The notes under the pieces: generated by a model
The model's input: only the letters and a program-made list of their open reading frames with translations
Database searches by the model: none
Told to the model about the DNA's origin: nothing
From: Mycolicibacterium frederiksbergense
GTDB lineage: Bacteria > Actinomycetota > Actinomycetes > Mycobacteriales > Mycobacteriaceae
Direction of reading: 5' to 3'
Length of the DNA: 64,000 bases
NCBI RefSeq assembly: GCF_029893345.1
Contig: NZ_JARXVE010000003.1
Coordinates: 682,001-746,000, forward strand
Program-made: the position numbers and the translations under genes
Part shown: piece by piece, positions 34,285 to 43,153 of the stretch
Numbering within the stretch: the stretch's first letter is position 1
Layout: each line of letters begins with the position of its first letter

Positions 34285-34953
34285 ATGCCGACGGTCACCT
34301 GGGCACGCGTAGATCCGGTTCGCCGGGCCGCGGTGGTGGCCGCCGCCGAGGCGGAGTTCGCGGCGCACGGGTACTCGCGGGGCAGTCTCAATGTCATCGC
34401 CCGGCGCGCGGGTGTCGCCAAAGGCAGCCTGTTCCAATACTTTGCCGACAAGCGGGACCTCTACGCCTTCATCGCAGACACCGCGAGCCAGCGGGTGCGG
34501 TCCTATATGGAGCAGCGGATCCGCGAACTCGACGCCGGCCGCCCGTTCTTCGAATTTCTGACCGACCTGCTCGACGACTGGGTGGCCTACTTCGCCGATC
34601 ATCCCGGGGACCGGTCGCTGCACGCCGCGGCGAGTTTCGAGGTCGACGTCGACGCCCGGGTCAGTGTGCGAAACGTTATCCACCGGCACTACCTGGAGGT
34701 GCTGCGGCCGCTGGTGCGCGATGCTCAGGCCAGGGGCGACCTCCGGCCGGACGGTGACATGGACGCGCTGCTGTCGCTGCTGCTGTTGATCGTCCCGCAT
34801 CTGGCGCTCGCGCCGTATGTGCGCGGTATGGACCCGATTCTCGGGCTCGACGAGCCCACACCCGAGCAGCCGGCCTTGGCCGTGCGCAGGCTTGTCGCTG
34901 TGTTGGCGGCGGCGTACTCGTCGGCCGAACGGCCGGCGAGGCATCCGAGTTAA
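34285..34953 (+). CDS. TetR-family regulator (Rv0232 type)
   Basis: A 222-residue TetR protein with the N-terminal helix-turn-helix ([19 protein letters not shown], then [16 protein letters not shown]) and a helical ligand domain. It matches Rv0232, which precedes Rv0233 (R2lox) in M. tuberculosis. Its TAA stop lies inside the Shine-Dalgarno of R2lox, so the genes are coupled. A perfect dyad on its own promoter suggests autorepression relieved by a ligand, perhaps the substrate of R2lox. Confidence 0.9.
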   Translation: MPTVTWARVDPVRRAAVVAAAEAEFAAHGYSRGSLNVIARRAGVAKGSLFQYFADKRDLYAFIADTASQRVRSYMEQRIRELDAGRPFFEFLTDLLDDWVAYFADHPGDRSLHAAASFEVDVDARVSVRNVIHRHYLEVLRPLVRDAQARGDLRPDGDMDALLSLLLLIVPHLALAPYVRGMDPILGLDEPTPEQPALAVRRLVAVLAAAYSSAERPARHPS

Positions 34954-34966
34954 GGAGGTCAGTACC

Positions 34967-35908
34967 ATGTCGCGAACACGATTCGGGTCGCTGAGTGCGG
35001 GTGGGCTCAACTGGGACAGCCTGCCGCTCAAGCTATTTGCCGGCGGCAATGCGAAATTCTGGAATCCGGCCGATATCGACTTCTCTCGGGACCGGGAGGA
35101 CTGGGAATCGTTGACCGAGCGGGAACGCGAGTACGCCACCCGCCTGTGCGCGGAGTTCATCGCCGGTGAAGAGGCGGTCACCAACGACATCCAGCCGTTC
35201 ATGAGCGCGATGCGGGCCGAGGGTCGCCTCGGCGACGAGATGTATCTGACCCAGTTCGCCTTCGAGGAGGCCAAACACACCCAGGTGTTCCGGCTGTGGC
35301 TGGACGCGGTCGGAGTGACCGAGGACTTGCACGGTTACTTCGATGAGCTGCCCGCCTACCGGCAGATCTTTTGCGAGGTGCTTCCGGAGTCGCTGGAGAA
35401 GCTGACGGCCGACCCGTCGCCGGCCGCCCAGGTGCGCGCCTCGGTGGTGTACAACCATGTCGTCGAGGGCATGCTGGCGCTGACCGGATACTTTGCCTGG
35501 CATCGAATCTGCGTGGGACGCGGCATCCTTCCGGGCATGCAGGAGTTGGTCCGGCGCATCGGTGATGATGAGCGCAGGCACATGGCGTGGGGGACGTTCA
35601 CCTGTCGGCGACACGTGGCGGCCGACGACGCCAACTGGGCGGTTTTCGAATCGCGGATGAACGAGCTCATCCCCTTGGCGCTGCGCCTCACCCAGGAGGG
35701 GTTCGCGCTGTACCAGCCCAACATCCCGTTCGGGCTGGCCGAAGACGAGTTCATGCAGTACTCCGCCGACAAAGGCATGCGCCGGTTCGGCACCATCAGC
35801 AGCGCCCGCGGGCGGCCGCTCGCCGAGATCGACCTCGACTACTCGCCGCTGCAGCTGGAGGACACGTTCGCTGACGAGGATGAGCGGGTGCTGGCGGCGA
35901 CCGTCTGA
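34967..35908 (+). CDS. R2-like ligand-binding oxidase (R2lox, Rv0233 type)
   Basis: A 313-residue ferritin-fold protein. All Mn/Fe ligands fall at the same numbers as in M. tuberculosis R2lox: E68, E101, H104, E167, E202, H205. V71 and Y162, which form the ether cross-link, are also kept. Start ATG 34967 follows AAGGAGG (34952-34958); the open frame from 34817 is too long. Despite older names (NrdB) this is not a ribonucleotide reductase subunit; it binds a long fatty-acid-like ligand and is a two-electron oxidase of unknown substrate. A hairpin terminator follows. Confidence 0.95.
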   Translation: MSRTRFGSLSAGGLNWDSLPLKLFAGGNAKFWNPADIDFSRDREDWESLTEREREYATRLCAEFIAGEEAVTNDIQPFMSAMRAEGRLGDEMYLTQFAFEEAKHTQVFRLWLDAVGVTEDLHGYFDELPAYRQIFCEVLPESLEKLTADPSPAAQVRASVVYNHVVEGMLALTGYFAWHRICVGRGILPGMQELVRRIGDDERRHMAWGTFTCRRHVAADDANWAVFESRMNELIPLALRLTQEGFALYQPNIPFGLAEDEFMQYSADKGMRRFGTISSARGRPLAEIDLDYSPLQLEDTFADEDERVLAATV

Positions 35909-35917
35909 CCCGCGCCA

Positions 35918-35956
35918 CTGTGGCGTCGGCGAACCCCTCTACCGCCGACACCACAG
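35918..35956 (+). terminator. Hairpin downstream of R2lox
   Basis: 14-bp arms with one mismatch (35918-35931 and 35943-35956) and an 11-base loop begin 10 bp after the R2lox stop. There is no U-run. Confidence 0.6.
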
Positions 35957-36183
35957 CTGTGCGCACGAACAAGTGCACACCCGCGTTCGTTCAGCTAAGC
36001 CAGTTGGCCTGGCCATGAATTGACGCTGCAGTTACTGCGTTCGGTTCTGTGCAGCTCTGGTCTGCAGGATGCGATCGCTCATGCAGCAAAGCGTGTTTCG
36101 GGCTGCGCAGCACGTGCCGGTACCGTAAGTACTGCATACTCGTCTTGTCAACCGTGCGTCGAGTCGGTGGGTAAGGCCCCTGC
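35957..36183. other. Intergenic segment with no recognisable gene
   Basis: This gap between the R2lox hairpin and the aftD stop holds several short overlapping frames on both strands, none with a Shine-Dalgarno or family likeness. Base composition is less GC-rich than the flanking genes. In M. tuberculosis gabD1 and Rv0235c occupy this place. I see no RNA gene. Confidence 0.5.
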
Positions 36184-39100
36184 TCAGAGCTGCCCGACGG
36201 GCACCGGCGCCGACGGTGCAGTGGTCGGCTTCGATGTTCGCTGGGTGGCGACCGTGGAGGCCGCGACGAACGCGACCGATAACAGCGCGAGCAGCTGCAC
36301 CCAGCCTGAGTGTCCGACATAGCCGTCGACGGACCGCCACGGATGCTGGCTCAGCGCCGCACCGGCCAGGATCAACCCGCCCGCAGCCACGCCCACGGTG
36401 AGGTTCTCCTGCCAGGTTTCGCGGTCGCGCAGCAGATAACGCAGCCCGAGCGCGCCGCCGACGACCAGCAGCCCCGGCACGCCGGCGACGGCTGTCCCCA
36501 CGGCCAATGCCGCCGCTCCCGCCAGCATCGGGGCTGGCTGCCATGGTCTCGCCGGCTCGAGATCGTCGGCGCGGCGGCGGGCCGGCCACAGTGCCAGCAG
36601 TGCCAGCACGGGCAGCAGCGCCAGCCCGGCGATCAGCCCGATTCGGTAGGGCGTGTTGGAGGCAAAGGCCAGTGTCACGGTGCCGGCGGCACCCGCCGGG
36701 ACCACCCAGCCCTGCTGCCAGCCATTCACCTTGACCGGGGTCAATTCGGCCCCCGCGGCGTCACGGGCGGTCCAGCCCGGGTTCACGCTTTCGGGTACCA
36801 CCAGGACCTGGGCGCTCGGGGAAGCCGGCACCTGCACCTCCCGGCGGTCCGCCGACCACACCGGAGTGTCCACGGAAGTTGTTGTGGCCGTGTGTAGTCC
36901 GCCAGCGGCGGGGGTATTGAGCTCCACGCCGTCGACGACGAAAGCGGCCCCGGGGCTGACCAGAAGTTCCTGTTGCCCGGCCGGCAGCGTGATGGGTCCG
37001 GTCCGGCACGGGTGGGCCGGGATCGGGTCACCGTCGAGAAGTGCCCCCACGGTGGTGGTCACCGAGGTCTGGATGAACTGTCCGGCCACACCGATGATCG
37101 GGCCCTGTCCGCACGGAAGCGACACTGTCCGTTTGCGATTGGCGGCGGAGTCGGCGGCGGCGATGGGCTTGCCCCGCCCGTCGAGGGCCGTGAGTTCGGC
37201 CAGCCCGGGCGGCTTGAGCTGATCGAAGCCCAACGAGGTGCGGTCGATGATGTCGTTCCAGCCCAGCAGTGAAACTGTGATGGTGTCGGTGACGCGCGGT
37301 TTGAGTTTCACCGTCTGGACCGTGCTGTCTCCGGGCAGCGTGTGCATCTGCGGGCCGTCGCCGAGGTCGATGGCGACCAGCGTCGGATGTGCGGGCGGCT
37401 CCTTGGGGCCGGGATCGATCCGCATCCCCGCAACCTCGGTGGGCGCGGGCAGCTTCAGCGTCAGCGTGGGCGGTGATTTGAACTGCACCACGCGCTGCGG
37501 TGCCGTCCACGAGGTCCGCGGATCACCATCGGTGGCCGCATATGCCGAGCCGAGCACGTCGATCGGGTCGGCATCCCCGAAAGCCCGGGTGGTGCCGGGT
37601 TGAGCGACCAGGTCGGCCAGCTTGGGACCCTGGCGTGACCGGATCCAGACCGTCGGTTCGACGTCGGTGGGGGTGGGTACCGACAGCGTGCGGCTCAGGT
37701 TGACCGGCTCCTCGGAGGCCAGCGCCAGCGCGGCCGCGCACCGTATCCCGACCGGGCTGTCCGCGCACCCGGGCCTTCCTAGTAGCTCGGTTCCCAGATC
37801 CCATTGTGCGACAACCGAATCCGATGGCGGTGCGGGCACCTCGACGGTGTGCCGCAGGTTGACCGGGTGGGCGAAGCCCGACGCGTCGTACTGGGTGATG
37901 GACAGGTCGGTGATGCCGAACTGCACTCCCGCTGAACCGTCGTCGGTGGCGACCGCGGTGACCCGCACCCACGGGGTCTCGCCGACCGGCAGCGGAATGG
38001 TCAACGCCTTGCCTGCGGTGTCGAATCGCAGGCTGCTGGTACCGGTCGCGGTGGCCACCTCGATACGGCGCACCTGGGCGCCGACCGCGGTGGCACTGGG
38101 GGTGATGGTGAGGGTGGCATTGGTGACCGGATGATCGAAATCGATCTGCAGCCACTGGCCGACGGCGGCCTGCAGGGCGTTGGACACCCACGCGGTCGAA
38201 CCATCGGCGTCGATCGCCGCGGTGGGTCCGGTGGCCGGTGCGACGTTGGGCAATGCGGTGGAATCCGCCGCCGAACTCGACACCGTTACGCGTCCGCCGT
38301 TCCACTTGCCGTACACCGGCGCGGCGCCATCCGCTGGATAGTCCGGAACCCGATTGTGGGTGTGGCGGGCCTCGTCGGGGGTGCGGATCGCCGAGGCGTG
38401 ATCGTCGACCCGGCCGTAATCGATCTCCCGCGCGGTCGGGGTATCGGTGACGATGACCCCGCCGGCTTTGTCGGGCTGCACCGGGAGTCCGGCTCGTTCG
38501 GCGTCCGCGGTCAGCAGCATCGGGCCCAGCGGGGGCTGGCCGGTCAGGCGGCGGCGTTCGTCCAGGCGCAGCAGCGCCTCGGGTGCGCCGGCCACCCGGG
38601 TCATCGCGTTGGCATCGACCAGATAGGGCGCGGTCGGGTTGGTTTCGCCGGTGTCGACCCGGTAGATCTCGACGCCGGGGTAGCGGGGCCGCAGACCGCT
38701 GTCGGCGACGAAGCCCGCCAACGTCCCGGGGCCCACTGCTTCGCCGAACTCGGCCACCTTGAAAAGTCCGGGTGACCCTTCTATTGAACGGTGCACCAGT
38801 ATCGGCCGGGCCGAACGGGACACGTCGGGATCCAAGTCATTGCGCACCACGACGTAGGAAATGCCTTGCCGGGCAAGGGTATCGGCCAGACCTTCGGAGG
38901 GGCGCCCGGCCGCGAACAGGCGCTGCACCGAATCCAGGGCGCGGATCGTCGCCGGTGGCGTCAGTGGGATCGAGTCGCGCACACCCCACGGGCTGGAACC
39001 CAGCACCTGCAGCGGCTCGTCGTGGCTGTTGCCCCAGGTCTGGGTGGCAAACGGGGCACCGGGCGCGACCAGCACCCGCCCCCGATCGGTGTTGTGCGCG

Positions 39101-40455
39101 TCGAGCCAGTCGGCGGCGTCGTGCCAGTACTGCGGGATCGCGGTGAACGCGCCGGCCGGGGCGATCCGGCCGGTCCAGGCGATCGAGGTTCCGGCGGCCA
39201 GCGCCGCCAGTACCACCATGGCCACCGCGATTCGCTTGTCGCGTTCGGGCCGGGCGAACGCCCGTAGCCACTCCATGCGAGGCACGGTGCCCGGCAACGG
39301 GATTCGCCCCAGCAGGTGCGCCAGCCCCAGGGCCAGCGGCAGCCGCAACACCGGGTCGAGCTTGGACAGGTTGCGCAGCGGGGTTCCCGTGCCGTCCAGA
39401 AAATCCTGAACGGCCGTCGCGACCGGCGAGCCCAGACCCCCGGAGTAGCCCAGGCCCAACAGCACCACACCGATCAGCAAAATGGTGATCAGACGGCCGC
39501 GCGCGGGCATCGACCGCATTGCCAGCCCGGCCAACCCGCCCGCCGCCACCAGGGTGGTGGCCAGCACCGCGACCGTGCTCGTCACCAGCGACGCGGCCGC
39601 GGTGGCGGTGGGTGCCACGAACGGGGTCCAGCTGTGGGTACCGCGCAACATCTCGGTCAGCGACATCCACTGCGTGGTGACGCCAGAGGATTCGATGAAG
39701 TCCAGGAACGGCGGGCTGATCCGGCCCAGCAGTACCAGCGCCACCACCCACCAGGTGACGGCCAGTGCCCCGCACAGCGCCCACCACGCGGTGAACCGCC
39801 ACCACAACCGGTTCGGCCGGTGACACGCCCACCAGATGATCGCGGCCAGGCAGCCGGTCAGGGTGGCGACTGCGTTCACCGCACCCATCAGCGCCACCGC
39901 GCCCGCTGATCGGGCGGCCATCAGCCGCAGGTTGCTGTTTCCGCGGAACGCCAGGATGACCGGTAGCAGCACCCACGGCGCCAGCATCATCGGCAGGGTT
40001 TCCGAGGAGATCGCGCCCAGGGTGGTCAATACCCGCGGGGACAGCGCGAACGCGAGCGCGCCCAGGACACGTGAGCTGGTGCTGCCGATGTTCAACGCCT
40101 CGGCGACCCGGATAACCCCCCAGAAGCCCACGGTCAGCAGCAGCGCCCACCACAGTCGTTGGGTCACCCAGCCCGGGACCCCGAGCAGGTCGCCGGCCAG
40201 AAAGAAGGTGCCGTGCGGGAAGAGGTAGCCGTACGCCTGGTTCTGCGCCTGGCCGAACGGCAGGTCGCTGTTCCACAGGTTGAACGCGCGAGCCAGAAAC
40301 CTCAGGGGGTTTGCGGTGAGGTCGAGCTTGGTATCGGGTGAGATCTCTCCGGGCGACTGGGCGAAAGTCAGGAGCAGTGTCGCCGCGGCGACCACCCACA
40401 ACCAGCGCCGCGACAGTGGCGGGTCAGATGCCCGCCGCGTTAGCGGCACATCCAA
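36184..40455 (-). CDS. aftD: Arabinofuranosyltransferase AftD
   Basis: A 1423-residue membrane protein, the size of mycobacterial AftD (about 1400). The first ~420 residues hold about 10 hydrophobic segments of a GT-C fold, with acidic residues in the first loop (GEISPDTKLDLTANP). A very large extracytoplasmic region with carbohydrate-binding-like domains follows (about 430-1270), and hydrophobic segments return at the end. AftD uses decaprenyl-phosphoryl-arabinose to branch arabinogalactan and lipoarabinomannan in the periplasm. Start is TTG 40455, or GTG 40449. It begins 2 bp after the DUF2613 gene stop, so they form an operon. Confidence 0.95.
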   Translation of the reverse strand: MDVPLTRRASDPPLSRRWLWVVAAATLLLTFAQSPGEISPDTKLDLTANPLRFLARAFNLWNSDLPFGQAQNQAYGYLFPHGTFFLAGDLLGVPGWVTQRLWWALLLTVGFWGVIRVAEALNIGSTSSRVLGALAFALSPRVLTTLGAISSETLPMMLAPWVLLPVILAFRGNSNLRLMAARSAGAVALMGAVNAVATLTGCLAAIIWWACHRPNRLWWRFTAWWALCGALAVTWWVVALVLLGRISPPFLDFIESSGVTTQWMSLTEMLRGTHSWTPFVAPTATAAASLVTSTVAVLATTLVAAGGLAGLAMRSMPARGRLITILLIGVVLLGLGYSGGLGSPVATAVQDFLDGTGTPLRNLSKLDPVLRLPLALGLAHLLGRIPLPGTVPRMEWLRAFARPERDKRIAVAMVVLAALAAGTSIAWTGRIAPAGAFTAIPQYWHDAADWLDAHNTDRGRVLVAPGAPFATQTWGNSHDEPLQVLGSSPWGVRDSIPLTPPATIRALDSVQRLFAAGRPSEGLADTLARQGISYVVVRNDLDPDVSRSARPILVHRSIEGSPGLFKVAEFGEAVGPGTLAGFVADSGLRPRYPGVEIYRVDTGETNPTAPYLVDANAMTRVAGAPEALLRLDERRRLTGQPPLGPMLLTADAERAGLPVQPDKAGGVIVTDTPTAREIDYGRVDDHASAIRTPDEARHTHNRVPDYPADGAAPVYGKWNGGRVTVSSSAADSTALPNVAPATGPTAAIDADGSTAWVSNALQAAVGQWLQIDFDHPVTNATLTITPSATAVGAQVRRIEVATATGTSSLRFDTAGKALTIPLPVGETPWVRVTAVATDDGSAGVQFGITDLSITQYDASGFAHPVNLRHTVEVPAPPSDSVVAQWDLGTELLGRPGCADSPVGIRCAAALALASEEPVNLSRTLSVPTPTDVEPTVWIRSRQGPKLADLVAQPGTTRAFGDADPIDVLGSAYAATDGDPRTSWTAPQRVVQFKSPPTLTLKLPAPTEVAGMRIDPGPKEPPAHPTLVAIDLGDGPQMHTLPGDSTVQTVKLKPRVTDTITVSLLGWNDIIDRTSLGFDQLKPPGLAELTALDGRGKPIAAADSAANRKRTVSLPCGQGPIIGVAGQFIQTSVTTTVGALLDGDPIPAHPCRTGPITLPAGQQELLVSPGAAFVVDGVELNTPAAGGLHTATTTSVDTPVWSADRREVQVPASPSAQVLVVPESVNPGWTARDAAGAELTPVKVNGWQQGWVVPAGAAGTVTLAFASNTPYRIGLIAGLALLPVLALLALWPARRRADDLEPARPWQPAPMLAGAAALAVGTAVAGVPGLLVVGGALGLRYLLRDRETWQENLTVGVAAGGLILAGAALSQHPWRSVDGYVGHSGWVQLLALLSVAFVAASTVATQRTSKPTTAPSAPVPVGQL

Positions 40456-40456
40456 G

Positions 40457-40630
40457 CTAAGCCCGGTCGCCGTACTCGACCCTGTTGAGTACCGATGACG
40501 CAGGATCGCCCGCTTGCAGCGGAGGCTTCGTATCCTGCTGCACCATTAGCGTCACACCGAAGACGGCAGCCGCCCCCAAGAGCAGGCCGACGACAATGCT
40601 GGCCGCGGAGGGTACGACAAACCGATTCAC
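40457..40630 (-). CDS. DUF2613 small membrane protein (Rv0236A type)
   Basis: A 57-codon gene: GTG at 40630, TAG at 40459-40457. The product begins VNRFVVPSAASIVVGLLLGA, continues as one hydrophobic helix to about residue 30, then a short hydrophilic tail ending VLNRVEYGDRA. That is the DUF2613 pattern of Rv0236A, always directly upstream of aftD. It is probably a single-pass membrane or secreted peptide, translated together with AftD. Function unknown. Confidence 0.92.
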   Translation of the reverse strand: MNRFVVPSAASIVVGLLLGAAAVFGVTLMVQQDTKPPLQAGDPASSVLNRVEYGDRA

Positions 40631-40732
40631 CCGGCCAACCTAGCACGACGGCGACACCGGGCGGGTCGAGCGGACCTGGGTCGACACGCACAGGATCGAT
40701 TACATCTTCCTCAGCAGCTAGTGTCGGGGCCC

Positions 40733-41878
40733 ATGGCTTCACCGCGTCTTCTCGCGACCTTCGTAGCGTTGTCCGGACTGCTGCTGGCCTGCTCCCCGAG
40801 CACCCCGCAGTCGGCGCCGGGCTCTGAACCGCCGGCCATGAAGCCGATGTCCACGACTGCGCCGCTCCCGGCCGCCCCGGTCTGTGACCTGGCCGCCCTG
40901 TCGCCCCGGGACAAGCTCGCCCAGCTGCTGACCGTCGGTGTCACCGGCGCCGACGATGCCCGCTCGGTGGTGGCTGACCAGCATGTCGGCGGCATCATGA
41001 TCGGCAGCTGGACGGATCTGTCCATGCTCACCGACGGGTCCCTGCCGGATATCGCCAACGCGGGTCCGTTGCCGCTGGCGGTCAGTGTCGACGAGGAGGG
41101 TGGCCGGGTGTCGCGGCTGTCCTCGCTGATCGGCGAACAGCCCTCGGCGCGGGTGCTGGCCGAGACCCGCTCCGCCGACGAGGTGTACGGCATCGCGCTG
41201 GCGCGCGGGCAGAAGATGCGGGGCCTCGGGGTCACGGTCGACTTCGCCCCTGTTGTCGACGTCACGTCGGCCGCCGACGACACCGTCATCGGCGACCGGT
41301 CCTTCGGATCCGATCCGGACAAGGTCACCGAGTACGCCGGTGCATACGCCCGCGGACTGCGCGATGCCGGCGTGCTGCCGGTGCTCAAGCACTTCCCGGG
41401 GCATGGCCACGGCTCGGGCGACTCGCACACCGGCGCGGTCACCACCCCGCCGCTGGCCGACCTGCAGACCAACGATCTGGTGCCCTACCGGACGCTGACC
41501 ACGGCCGCGCCGGTGGCCGTCATGGTCGGACACCTGGAGGTACCCGGGCTGACCGGCTCCGACCCGGCCAGCCTCAGTCCCGCCGCCTACCAGTTGCTGC
41601 GCTCCGGCGGCTACGGCGGACCCGGCTTCAACGGCGTGGTCTACACCGACGATCTGTCCAGCATGGCCGCGATCAACCAGCGCTACGGCGTGGCGACGGC
41701 GGTGCTGCGGGCGCTGCAGGCCGGAGCGGACAACGCCCTGTGGATCACCACCAACGAGGTGCCCGCGGTGCTGGACGGACTGGAGAAGGCGCTGGCCGAC
41801 GGTCAGCTCAGCCAGGCCAGTGTGGACGCCGCGGTGCAGCGCAATGCTGACGCCAAGGGCGGGGTGCACTGCGGCTGA
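40733..41878 (+). CDS. lpqI: LpqI, GH3 beta-N-acetylglucosaminidase lipoprotein
   Basis: A 381-residue lipoprotein. The signal peptide ends in the lipobox LLLAC with C20 as lipidation site. The GH3 catalytic domain follows, with EEGGRVSR and KHFPGHGHGSGDSH, the NagZ-type motif with His general acid/base, and VYTDDLSSM with the nucleophile aspartate. It removes N-acetylglucosamine from muropeptides for cell-wall recycling at the cell surface. ATG 40733 is preferred over GTG 40721 because it gives a normal signal peptide. Its stop codon lies inside a tandem repeat. Confidence 0.93.
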   Translation: MASPRLLATFVALSGLLLACSPSTPQSAPGSEPPAMKPMSTTAPLPAAPVCDLAALSPRDKLAQLLTVGVTGADDARSVVADQHVGGIMIGSWTDLSMLTDGSLPDIANAGPLPLAVSVDEEGGRVSRLSSLIGEQPSARVLAETRSADEVYGIALARGQKMRGLGVTVDFAPVVDVTSAADDTVIGDRSFGSDPDKVTEYAGAYARGLRDAGVLPVLKHFPGHGHGSGDSHTGAVTTPPLADLQTNDLVPYRTLTTAAPVAVMVGHLEVPGLTGSDPASLSPAAYQLLRSGGYGGPGFNGVVYTDDLSSMAAINQRYGVATAVLRALQAGADNALWITTNEVPAVLDGLEKALADGQLSQASVDAAVQRNADAKGGVHCG

Positions 41879-41938
41879 GCCGCACAGACCGGCACTGCGG
41901 CTGAGCCGCACAGACTGGCACTGCGGCTGAGCCGCGGT
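41866..41938. repeat. 26-bp tandem repeat, 2.8 copies, with hairpin in each unit
   Basis: Units begin at 41866, 41892 and 41918 (GCACTGCGGCTGAGCCGCAC...). Copies one and two differ at one base, and the third is cut short. Each contains the dyad GCGGCT-GA-GCCGC. The array covers the last codons and stop of lpqI and the whole gap to the convergent amidohydrolase, so it can act as a stack of bidirectional terminators. Confidence 0.85.
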
Positions 41939-43113
41939 CACAGCGAGTACACCCGGGTCGCGTTGCGCACCCCGATCAGGTCGACGATCCGGATCGCATC
42001 GGATTCGCTGCAGTCGCCGGCACGCACCCAGCCGCCCAGCACCAGCCCCATCGCGCGCCGCCACAGCACCGAACCCAGCAGGTGCAGCTCGGGCGGGCCG
42101 AACGCGTCTGACGAGTAGAGCTGTTTGGCGAACGGCGCGGTTTCCAGAGCCTCGGCCAGCAGTCCGGTGGAGCGTGCCCCCAGGTGGTTGATGCCAAGGC
42201 CCACATCGAAATTCACGTTTTCGAAGGCTTGGGCCAGATATCCGGCCTGCCGGTGAAACGGGTAGCAGTGCAACAACAGCACCGGCACCGGGGGCATGGC
42301 GCGCAGCAGCGGCAACAGCAGCATGGGATCGGTGCGGTGCAGATCCAGGTCGCGGTCCCCGAACCCGACGTGGACCTGCAGCGGCAGGCCCCGATCGGCG
42401 GCCTCGTGCACGCCGAACGCGATCAGCACCGGGCTGTCCACCCGGATCGGTGTCCGGACCGCGACGTCGCGGGCATGCTGCACCACCAGTGCATCGTCCG
42501 GCCGTGTCCAGTCGATGTCGAACGAGCAGCGGTAAGCCGCAATGGTTTTGGCGCCGACGGTGTCCGGGGCCCGCGCGGCGTCGTGCAGCGCGGCCCGGAA
42601 AGCGTCGGGAAACTCCTCGGCGCGGCTGCCGGATTCGAGTAGCTGTTCGATGAGGCGCTCCAGGCGGATGATCTCCGACGAGGGGTTGCCGCTGAGCTCG
42701 GTGAGCCGCTGCGGGGTGGTGATCCGGTCGCCCCGAAAGCCGGTGTCGACGATCCAGCGCTGCACGCCGGCCAGGGGCAGCATGAGTGCAGCCAACTCGT
42801 CGGGCGTGAATTCGCTGCGTCGGCGCCAGTATTGGTCGGCGTCGGCGTGCCGGGGCAGGCCGAGCACCGGTGCACACCAGCCCCGGATGGACAGGCCTAA
42901 CGGCGAGTCGAATTGCGTCATGAAATCGGGGACCGGATCGGTGGACGCCTCGTTGATCGAAGCCTCGAATCCAGCCCGATCGATCGGCCGGTCGAAGGTG
43001 CCGTGAACGTGGTGGTCGATCAGCGCGACCGTGCGCAGGTGCTCGGCGAGGGCAGCGGGTACCTCGGCGCTGACGCCGTCGAATATGTCGGCAAGCTCAC
43101 CTGCACCCGGCAT
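41938..43113 (-). CDS. FluG-like amidohydrolase
   Basis: A 391-residue TIM-barrel amidohydrolase resembling the N-terminal hydrolase domain of FluG/glutamine-synthetase-associated proteins. It has the metal motif LIDHHVHG near 32, LQVHVGFGD, LLLHCYPFHRQAG and LYSSDAFGPPELH with the last metal aspartate. The ATG at 43113 is chosen because the 49 residues encoded further upstream are not family-like. In amine-catabolic loci such domains hydrolyse gamma-glutamylated amines or other amides, which would suit the island. It follows the FAD/Fe-S gene by 40 bp on the same strand. Confidence 0.8.
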   Translation of the reverse strand: MPGAGELADIFDGVSAEVPAALAEHLRTVALIDHHVHGTFDRPIDRAGFEASINEASTDPVPDFMTQFDSPLGLSIRGWCAPVLGLPRHADADQYWRRRSEFTPDELAALMLPLAGVQRWIVDTGFRGDRITTPQRLTELSGNPSSEIIRLERLIEQLLESGSRAEEFPDAFRAALHDAARAPDTVGAKTIAAYRCSFDIDWTRPDDALVVQHARDVAVRTPIRVDSPVLIAFGVHEAADRGLPLQVHVGFGDRDLDLHRTDPMLLLPLLRAMPPVPVLLLHCYPFHRQAGYLAQAFENVNFDVGLGINHLGARSTGLLAEALETAPFAKQLYSSDAFGPPELHLLGSVLWRRAMGLVLGGWVRAGDCSESDAIRIVDLIGVRNATRVYSL

Positions 43114-43153
43114 AGATGTAGTAAACCACCGGGGTTTTCGGATTTGGTGAGCG

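Noticed and set aside
34967..35908. Ribonucleotide reductase beta subunit (NrdB)
   Set aside because: The V71/Y162 pair and ligand spacing identify R2lox; no nrdA or other nrd gene is nearby.
36020..36322. 100-codon frame in the R2lox-aftD gap
   Set aside because: Runs into aftD antisense, no Shine-Dalgarno and no recognisable domain.
40739..42877. 712-codon minus-strand frame across lpqI and the amidohydrolase
   Set aside because: Overlaps two well-supported genes in another frame; Arg/Gly/Pro-rich with no domain.
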